Origin: Dryomyza anilis
Taxonomy: Eukaryota > Arthropoda > Insecta > Diptera > Dryomyzidae
Direction: 5' to 3'
DNA length: 64,000 nt
NCBI GenBank assembly: GCA_951804985.1
Contig: OX638135.1
Span: 34,443,116-34,507,115 of the forward strand
The translations under genes and the position numbers were made by a program. Positions 57,393 through 64,000 of the stretch are shown here, in pieces. The stretch's first letter is position 1, and each line of letters opens with the position of its first letter. The notes under the pieces were generated by a model. It searched no databases, had not been told where the DNA came from, and was given only the letters and a program-made list of their open reading frames with translations.

Positions 57393-57877
57393 TGTTACAA
57401 AAAGATATAATTTGAACAATAGTGCAAACAATCAACAATAATAAATAAGACGCAAGAAAATTCAGCGCACTAAGCAATAAGAAACGGAAGATCATTCAGC
57501 GCACTGAGGCAGTGTGCGAGAAAGAGATGAAAGATCAGCGCATTAAAACACAAGAGTGCGAAAGATTCATAAAACGAGTAGAAGGTTCACGAAACAAGTC
57601 GAAGCTTGTCGAAACGTGTCGAACTGATGCATGCAGTATATAAGGGCGCCACATCTGAGGCACAGAACTTCAGTAGTGATTGGAAAGTGGTCGAGTGCAT
57701 CTCGTGTAGGAACTATGTAAAGTTAAATAGTGGACATTCAGCAGTTGGTAGAATTTGTTATTAGTAAAGTTGCTTATTAAAGTTAATTGTTATCATTTAA
57801 AGCAAAAAGTTATCATTTAAGAATATTTTTATTTTGTACACAAACCAGAGATACAATTTTGTAGACTACTTTTCCGT

Positions 57878-57880
<3 letters not shown>
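57393..57880 (+). repeat. 3' LTR of element B
   Basis: Starts TGTTACAAAAAGATATAA after the purine tract AGGTGGAGGGCAT and carries a TATA box (57,637) and initiator (57,672) like the 5' LTR. It ends near CTTTTCCGTAG, where a TA microsatellite takes over. Confidence 0.82.

Positions 57881-57932
<52 letters not shown>
57881..57932. repeat. (TA)n microsatellite
   Basis: About 50 bp of TA at the right edge of element B. Confidence 0.9.
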
Positions 57933-57937
<5 letters not shown>

Positions 57938-57939
57938 TG

Positions 57940-58260
57940 TTATAGATTACGGGATCGCTCGCCTGTAAAAGACACACACTGGTGCTAATCAGTGTGTATC
58001 TCTTACCTATCCGGTGTTCTTGCTCTTTAATGCCCGTAACTTCAACGAGTAGATATCTATTGGTGTTCGTAACTAACAGATATCTCTAACCTATTCGGGT
58101 TTTTACTCCTTAACTATGCGTTGAAGTAACGAAATTTTGCTTACACGGTAGATAACTAAGCACCAGTAGATATCTATTCGTTGAAGTTACGGGCATAACT
58201 ATGCGTTAAAATTACGAAAATCACGAAAATTTATTTTAAAATATATACTCAATAAAATGA
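57940..58260. repeat. region of strong inverted repeats
   Basis: The 34-bp segment 58,032-58,065 (GCCCGTAACTTCAACGA...) is repeated in inverted orientation at 58,161-58,194 with two mismatches. ACACACTG...CAGTGTGT forms a stem at about 57,973-58,002. TAGATATCTA and CAGATATCTC motifs recur. Composition differs from the surrounding AT-rich DNA. It is probably the end of an unidentified transposon, but a structured RNA cannot be excluded. Confidence 0.6.
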
Positions 58261-58854
58261 GAAATAAAACAAACTGAAAATTATCAACAAGGCATATTAA
58301 AAATATAAAAAAATAATTACACAACAGCCATTCTGCGCAGCAATCAAGGTTATTTTGGTATTATGTGATTCCGAAAATATGGCTTAATAATGTTTTTTTG
58401 GATAGGTTTACAAAATATGGGCCAATAAAATTTTAACAGAGATTTCATAAAAGTGCTCCATATATTTGTAAATATCTCGCGTTCTAATTAACATATGTGA
58501 TCATATTGAATGAAAGGTAATTGAATATCTAATAAACATTAGATAAACAAAAGATTTTAAAATTGGTTCATTAGTTTAAGAGAACTCGATAGGAGATCTT
58601 GAAGAAAGCATTTCTTTCAACAAAAATTTAAAAAAAAAATAATTTAAAAATATGGAAAAAAACGAGAAAGTAAGATAATACACAAATTTTAATTTTCCAA
58701 AATTAGTTGACACTCTTTCGAGGAAATTGACCTATCAATGACATAAATATATGGGTAACATTGAGGAGAAAAACAGTTCTGTTCTGAAAACAAAAGTTCT
58801 GTTCTGATAACAAAATAATTGAGTGCCATACAAATAGACATAAAAATAAAAAAT
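58261..58854. other. AT-rich interval, nothing recognised
   Basis: No frames or repeats worth naming; low GC throughout. Confidence 0.4.
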
Positions 58855-59505
58855 GTGAGCGGATCACGCTAATTTTTTGAGCACCTATTGAGAGATGATG
58901 TAACGACGGTAACTCGTCCGGTTAGTGCGTTGGACTACGAGCGAAAAATCGCTGTTGCGTTCGACCTGCGAGAGTAAAATGTTGCCTATGAAAAGCTCTC
59001 ACACACCATTCGGATTCGGCAATAAACTGTAGGTCCCACCAATTTGAGTACAACTATAACACACACTGTTGCTGAGAGAGCTCGGCCGAAGTTCTATACA
59101 GGACTGTAGCGCCAAACTATTATATTATTATTATTGATTGATGATTGCTTGTAATTAATTTTAAATTTTATAACTTTATCTTTAATACTTAACGAGATAT
59201 GTGATCCTAAAAAGTAAACCCATAGCTCGTAGTGGATGTAGTAGATTACGTTGACTAACTCAACTCATTTTCGAACTTTGAATAACTATTCTAGTAAAAT
59301 GTATTGAAAATAAATTTCACATCATTCGGAATAGCATCTTTAAAGATATCGTGTATAGGCGGACAGACAGACGTTCATATCTAAATCGACTCGGAAAGTG
59401 ATGTTGATCTAGAAAATATATACATTTTCATACCAGTCATGCTATTAAGAGGCGCTAAAATATCCTCACATACATTTTATAACATGTAACCCATGGGTAT
59501 AGGGC
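58855..59505 (+). mobile_element. mini-me variant split by a SINE
   Basis: GTGAGCGGATCACGC at the left matches 8947. After the SINE, GGCGGACAGACAGACG, CATATCTAAATCGACTC, GTTGATCTAGAAAATATATA, TTCATACCAGTCATGC and GGGTATAGGG give a diverged mini-me 3' end. The two parts belong together if the SINE (58,895-59,145) is removed. Confidence 0.6.
58895..59145 (+). mobile_element. tRNA-derived SINE, shortened copy
   Basis: A diverged head (GTTAGTGCGTTGGACTACGAG) lacks the B-box half and part of the body, then matches 45,237-45,400 (GCCTATGAAAAGCTCTCAC, AATAAACTGTAGGTCCCACC, GAGAGAGCTCGGCCGAAGTT), with an (ATT)n tail. Confidence 0.78.
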
Positions 59506-60004
59506 AAGCATGTCAAACTCATTTGGCATCACGGGCCGCATTGGCAATTCAAATTATGAGCATTTGTGTACCATAAGAAAAAAAAATAGCTCGTTTTTAC
59601 ATATGGTAAAAAAATACAATATTAAGATTATCAAATTTTCTATTGATCTTCGTTAAAAGCGCCGCAGACGCAATTTTTTCTGTAAAAAAATGGGGCGATT
59701 TTTGTCTGTTTGAAATCATTGAAAAAATGTCCTAACTTTTTTGATACTGCCAAAAATTTTTGCCTGAGGTACAGTGGAGTACCTATATTTCAAACACTAG
59801 AGAAATTTTATAAAACAGACACCTGACAATCGTCCAAAATTGTTTCAACTTTTTAAGTCGGAAAAATCGTACTAAATCGAATTAGATCTTGTACCAATAT
59901 CGAAGGCCAAATCGTACTAAAACTGCAAAAATAGTTCAAAGCGACATATCGCAGTTTTTTTTTCGAAACGATAATAAAAAAGATTATGGATTAATTGCAT
60001 CAAA
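59506..60004. other. AT-rich interval, nothing recognised
   Basis: Contains AAACTCATTTGGCATCACGGGCCGC near 59,516, a phrase reminiscent of hAT-type ends, but no partner was found. Confidence 0.35.
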
Positions 60005-60316
60005 ATAATAATAATAGTTTGGTACTACAGTCCTATAAGAACCTATGCCGAGCTCTCTCAACATTTTGAGCTGTGTGTGTTATATTTGTACTCAAAGTGG
60101 TGGGACCTACAGTTTATTGCCGAATCCGAACGACGGGTGAGAGCTTTTCATATGCAAGGTTTTTACTCTCGTATGTTTGCCATTTACTGCCGAGAGGTTG
60201 CGCGGTATAGAAAAATGATTCTATGAAAAGATGTTTTTAGCCCCAGCCCAGGCTTGAACCGGGGACTTTTCGGCTCACAGTCCAATGCAATAACCACTGA
60301 ACTACCGCGGCTTCAA
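60005..60316 (-). mobile_element. tRNA-derived SINE, complete copy
   Basis: Reverse complement of 45,091-45,403: tail AATAATAATAATAG, then GGTGGGACCTACAGTTTATT, the conserved body and a tRNA-like head ending ACTACCGCGGCT, with B-box GGTTCAAGCC read on the minus strand. Similarity to the first copy is high along the full length. Confidence 0.85.
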
Positions 60317-60790
60317 ATATATCAAGATTTATTTGAAAAGCAGTGCTATATTGATGTTGGAAAATTGTTAAATATCCTAACATAAAATTTTATTCTACGA
60401 AAATTACGAAATTTTAAAAATTAGCAACAATATTGGATTTTTGTTATTCAAGTTAGTTCGAGAAAACTTTAAGGCATAAATCACATGTCAGTCTGGTTAC
60501 TAATTTATTTAGATTTTCAGTACAATCAGGGGCCGTAAATAACGGTTATTCTTATTTTTTTTTTAATGAAAAAAATCAACGTGTTATAAAATAGGTACGC
60601 ATGTTTTCAGAATGCAGAATCAATTATTTTTGCATGCAAAATTGAAATTAGCAATGATTTTTATTTTTTGATTTTTACGGCAAAAAATTAAAAAATAACG
60701 ATTATTTTTAATTTTTATGTTTGCTATGTTAGCAATAAAAATTAAATTTCAATTTTTACTTTAAAAAATCAAAAATAAAAATTAAAAATT

Positions 60791-61204
60791 AACGATAGAC
60801 TATAAAACTAATTTGGGTGATGTTAGTGAACAGTTTCGATGGCTCACGTGTGATGGTGGTCAGAATTACTAATGATAGTTTGGCCGAGCTGTGTGTGTTA
60901 TATTTGTACATAAAGTGGCTAATGCCGTTAATTCATGGTTAATGGTTAATGCAGTTTAAATCTGAAAGGCGTGGTAAGAATATGTTAGTAATTTTTTAAC
61001 GATAGACTATAAAACTAATTTGGGTGATTTTAGTGAACAGTTTCGATGGCTCACGTGTGATGGTGGTCAGAATTACTAATAATAGTTTGGCCGAGCTGTG
61101 TGTATTATATTTGTACGCAAAGTGGCTAATGCCGTTAATTCATGGTTAATGGTTAATGCAGTTTAAATCCGAAAGGCGGGGTAAGAATATGTTAGTAATT
61201 TTTG
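60791..61204. repeat. 207-bp tandem duplication including SINE sequence
   Basis: AACGATAGACTATAAAACTA starts at 60,791 and again at 60,998, and the following ~207 bp match closely (GATGGCTCACGTGTGATGGT, GGCCGAGCTGTGTGT, AATGGTTAATGCAGTTTAAA). Each unit includes a fragment of SINE tail and body in minus orientation, so duplication followed SINE insertion. Confidence 0.85.
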
Positions 61205-61340
61205 ACTCTCGTAGGTTAGTCAAGAGGTAGCGAAGTAATAATAATTTTTATTTTTAATGTTGACAGTCGCTGGGATCGAATCGGGGACTTTTCAGCTCAT
61301 GGTCCAACGCACAAACCAATCGAGCCACCGACGCTACAGT
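61205..61340 (-). mobile_element. SINE head, minus strand
   Basis: CTGGGATCGAATCGGGGAC, TGGTCCAACGCACAAACCAA and CGAGCCACCGACGC are the complement of a tRNA-like head with B-box and A-box. With the SINE body in the preceding tandem units this gives a longer, disrupted copy of a related subfamily. Confidence 0.7.
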
Positions 61341-61355
61341 ATGACCTACTACCAA

Positions 61356-61560
61356 AACAGATTCACCCAAAAAAGTTCCAATGACGCAATCGGGTGCTTT
61401 TATAATCCCACTGGAACAGATTCACCCAAAAAAGTTCCATGGACGCACTCGGGTGCTTTTTGGAACAGATTCACCCAACAAAGTTTTAATGACGCACTTG
61501 GGTGGTTTTGTAATCCCACTGGAACAGATTCACACAAAAATATAGTACAATGACATACCT
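61356..61560. repeat. ~58-bp tandem repeat, about 3.5 units
   Basis: Units begin AACAGATTCACCCAAAAAAG and carry ATGACGCA-TCGGGTGCTTTT and TAATCCCACTGG. The second unit lacks ~10 bp. The open frame across it merely translates the repeat. Confidence 0.85.
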
Positions 61561-61581
61561 GGATGAGTATAAACCCTTGCA

Positions 61582-61660
61582 TATAATAATAATAGTTTGG
61601 CACTACAGTCCTTCAAGAACGTAGGCCAAGCTCTCTGACTACAATACCGTATAGATAAAT
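61582..61660 (-). mobile_element. SINE 3' tail fragment
   Basis: AATAATAATAGTTTGGCACTACAGTCC...CCAAGCTCTCTGAC is the complement of the last 60 bp of the SINE with its tail. Confidence 0.75.
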
Positions 61661-62126
61661 CACCGATGAAAGTCTAATGAACTTGGCTACTCAGGGTTGG
61701 TCGAGTCTTAGACGAAGACTTATGAACCATGACTTGGAAGCTCAAGGTTGGTCGAGTCTTGGTCGGTGGTGGCATTGGCCACCTTGTCAAGTCCGGCAGT
61801 TCCTACATGGACTGTTATTGAATGCATCGGTACCTCAACTATTAAAATTAGAGTGTTATGCATGCATCGATAGGTATCAAACATGCAACATTAGATTTCC
61901 TGACCTTCCTAGTTGTGATACTTTCAATAACAAAGACTTTTTTTCTTAACGAAATTTGTTTTCAACTTTTACCTATTGCTGGCCCATATTAATGTTAATA
62001 CTGACCACAATCCAACGTGGATCATCGAAGGTGTTGACTAACATGTCCCAAATTTGAACTTGAGTCTATCGTTTTCATCGTCAGAACATGATTCTTGCTG
62101 CGCAACAAATTACGCACAACGCTCCG
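61661..62126. other. unassigned interval with GGTTGGTCGAGTCTT repeats
   Basis: GGGTTGGTCGAGTCTTAG (61,693) and AGGTTGGTCGAGTCTTGG (61,745) resemble the CTGGCTGAGTCTTGG motifs in family H copy 1 (10,450-10,650). No gene recognised; the 90-codon frame 61,677-61,949 reads these repeats. Confidence 0.45.
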
Positions 62127-62382
62127 CACCCTAATTTTTATTTTTGAGTAAAAAAAAGTATAAATCAAAAATAATCGTTATTCTTGAGCAGAAAAAAATT
62201 AAAATTAATTTTTAATTTTTATTTTTGAATTCGAAAATAAAAATTGAAATTTGACTTTTATTTCTAAACAAAATTTTAAAAATCAAAAATAATCGTTATT
62301 ACTGAACAAAAAAAAGTTTTGCTCAAAAATAATTTTTAATTTTGATTTTTTTGTATATTACTCGTAACTTTTACAGTCCCTG

Positions 62383-63079
62383 CAAACAATACTTAAACTA
62401 TTGAAAAAGTTTTTTTTAAATACCGTATATAAATTTGATATTTGAATAAATTTGAAAAGATTTCCTTTTTACGAACAATTAATATAAATTGCAAGGACAC
62501 ACGCTCCAAAAAAAAGTGCTCTCCCAAACATAATATTGCAGGCATTAACATGTATGTTTGGAATTTTATGTAAACATAATCTATAATTGACTGATAAATC
62601 ATTTGTAAACAGGGTTGTATTGAGACTTGAACAGTGTTGTAATGAGCTCTGACTTACATTATAATATCCCGGAAGCATTTTTATGTTGCCCCTTAAAATG
62701 GAGTATGTTCTAATGGAAACATAATAATTACTACATCCAAATAAAATAAATATTTGAACCGAAACATAAATATGTTCAAAATAAAACATGATTTTGAACG
62801 ACCTGAATATAAATATGTTTCCAGTGAAACATATCAGTTGTTTCAGTTCAAAAAGTAGTATGTTTGCCTAGAAACATATTTAAATATTTTTGGAAAGAAA
62901 TCCTGAAAATAAAATAAAAAATAAAATGTTGTTTTTTTATTTATTTTTATTAAAAATCTTTAAACACCCACAGTGGGAACTTATAATAATTGAATTCATA
63001 TACAAATAAATAATTCGTTAAAAACTTCAAGTACAAGTGAGCATCAATGAATGCACAATTGAACCAGCACATTTGCACT
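62383..63079. other. AT-rich interval with repeated ATGTTTC/GAAACAT palindromes
   Basis: From about 62,700 to 62,885, TGGAAACATAAT, CGAAACATAAATATGTTC, ATATGTTTCCAGTGAAACATAT and TATGTTTGCCTAGAAACATA occur within 180 bp. Several are near-perfect short palindromes. No gene is visible; this may be the subterminal repeat region of an unidentified transposon. Confidence 0.5.
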
Positions 63080-63083
63080 AACA

Positions 63084-63345
63084 ACAAAAGACACGTACGC
63101 AGAAAATGCCGATCACCGAGTGTCAACTTTGTATACCTATACATACTTCAAACGACGACAAAAGAGACGTAGGTAGAAAATTCTGCTGAACGAGTGCCAA
63201 CTTCGTATACAAGAAGAATGTTACAAGAATACACTTATTTAAATCCAATTTCTTTTTTGTTTGTTTGTAAACATCAATATGTTCAAACGATGGCAAAAGA
63301 TGGCTCCGGTAGAAAATGCTGCACAACGTTGCCAACTTCGTCAGT
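63084..63345. repeat. three imperfect ~52-bp units, irregularly spaced
   Basis: CAAAAGACACGTACGCAGAAAA (63,085), CAAAAGAGACGTAGGTAGAAAA (63,158) and CAAAAGATGGCTCCGGTAGAAAA (63,294) are each followed by TGC-GA--GAGTG-CAACTT-GTATAC-like sequence. Spacing is 73 and 136 bp. Confidence 0.65.
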
Positions 63346-63407
63346 CGATAAATTATTGAATTAAGACGAGCGTTGCAAACATACGTTGTATTTAGATTTG
63401 ATTAGCA

Positions 63408-63427
63408 TTTTCTGTGTTTCGAAACAC
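63408..63427. repeat. 20-bp perfect palindrome TCTGTGTTTCGAAACACAGA
   Basis: Both halves are exact complements with no loop. The flanking bases do not extend it. Confidence 0.85.
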
Positions 63428-64000
63428 AGATTTAACCAAGTAAATTGCCAATAAATATTTTATTCAAATGCAATTAAAATTGTATGTTGATATTGTAACA
63501 TATTTATGGTTAATTTGACATATTCTGATGGACAATATAATAATGTTTACACATGAACAAAAATAAATTCAATTTCGATTATAATTTAATTACACTTCAT
63601 TCCTAATACATGTATGGTAATTTCGTATTACTTTTTAATTACATTCAAACATATTCAAACAAATCTTTTCTATCCGTGCAGTGATCAATTATTAGATGTT
63701 CAGATTCAGGACTTATGACAAAGTTTGTTTTATTATCCTTAAAGCGAGGTTTGCAGCATTCTACGGTCAAGAGTTTTTTTTCTACAAAAAGTGATTATTG
63801 ATTCAATTTTTGAAATTCTGGACCACTGTATCTCTGGAGAAGGTGTGTCTTGAACTCTGGTAGATTTGTTGTGGAATGTCTCTAATACAAAATATTAAAA
63901 AAAAATGTAAATCATTCCAATTCCAGTTTGTGCAAAGCAAGACTCTTGGTTAAAAACTTGTCGTTTTTTTTTAATAAAAGTCCAAAGTCTGATTGCGTCT
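63428..64000. other. AT-rich right edge, weak family F similarity
   Basis: CTGGACCACTGTATCTCTGG...GTTGTGGAATGTC at 63,820-63,880 resembles the outer part of the family F arm (CCACTACTTCCAGAGATACAGTGG, GTGTGGAATGGCCC). Otherwise nothing is recognised. Confidence 0.4.

Larger units (their letters stand above)
45435..57880 (+). mobile_element. Ty3/gypsy-class LTR retrotransposon B, split by element C
   Basis: 5' LTR, gag with zinc knuckle, protease, then (after a ~7.4-kb interruption) RT, RNase H, integrase, a GGTGGAGGG purine tract and a 3' LTR, all on the plus strand. The LTRs are clearly related but differ by many substitutions and an ~80-bp deletion near the start of the 5' LTR, so the element is old. 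Coding parts contain stops, frameshifts and deletions. It inserted in the right arm of family J. Confidence 0.85.
60527..62382. mobile_element. hAT-like element with CAGGGRCYGTAAA ends
   Basis: Left tip CAGGGGCCGTAAATAACGGT and right tip (complement) CAGGGACTGTAAAAGTTACG are similar. Subterminal regions on both sides are rich in AATAACGATTATTTTT and AAAATTAAAAATTAA motifs. Flanks AGTACAAT and CAAACAAT agree at five of eight positions, a possibly decayed duplication. SINE pieces and tandem repeats fill the centre; no transposase. Confidence 0.55.

Overview
The window looks like nuclear DNA from a fly (Diptera), almost certainly repeat-rich intergenic or heterochromatic sequence. It is very AT-rich. 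I can support no host protein-coding gene, no rRNA and no functional tRNA gene. The best taxonomic clue is a family of mini-me/DINE-like elements present about a dozen times, each with a GACA/GTCY microsatellite next to a TATATA core; such elements are known from Diptera. Nearly every open reading frame is either a broken transposon protein or an artefact of a repeat whose unit lacks stop codons.

Layout. Positions 1-12,350 hold MITEs, hAT-type ends with short subterminal repeats, two inverted copies of a Helitron-like family, a foldback element split by a mini-me insertion, and TA microsatellites. Positions 12,359-16,836 are a Ty3/gypsy-class LTR retrotransposon with two 250-bp LTRs, a tRNA-Lys-type primer site and badly damaged gag and pol. 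Positions 17,000-30,470 carry a series of long inverted-repeat elements (17,870-19,201; 24,858-26,056; 29,058-30,471), more mini-me copies, a 15-bp minisatellite and a ~130-bp tandem repeat split by a TA-inserting MITE.

Positions 30,463-42,113 look like one transposon hugely enlarged by insertions. It contains a 1.5-kb hAT-type element with an 8-bp target duplication, then a ~7.6-kb foldback-like structure (about 33,075-40,705). The ends of that structure are inverted arrays of ~105-bp units. Its inside holds a broken hAT transposase gene, a mini-me copy and ~2.7 kb of a 9-bp satellite, (GATCTTTTT)n. A further ~1.1-kb near-perfect foldback follows. Positions 42,880-45,434 are another long-inverted-repeat element, split by a mini-me and by a tRNA-derived SINE and then cut by a second LTR retrotransposon.

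That second LTR element (45,435-57,880) is itself split by a third (about 48,150-55,080), which in turn carries a mini-me fragment. Positions 57,900-64,000 hold four SINE copies or pieces, a mini-me variant, a hAT-type element, local tandem duplications and short palindromes.

The sequences do not work together as a pathway. They record repeated nesting of mobile elements, with several natural empty/filled-site pairs that give relative insertion order. The most unusual object is the inverted-array structure around the 9-bp satellite. All calls come from reading the sequence by eye, so family names are at superfamily level and many boundaries are approximate.
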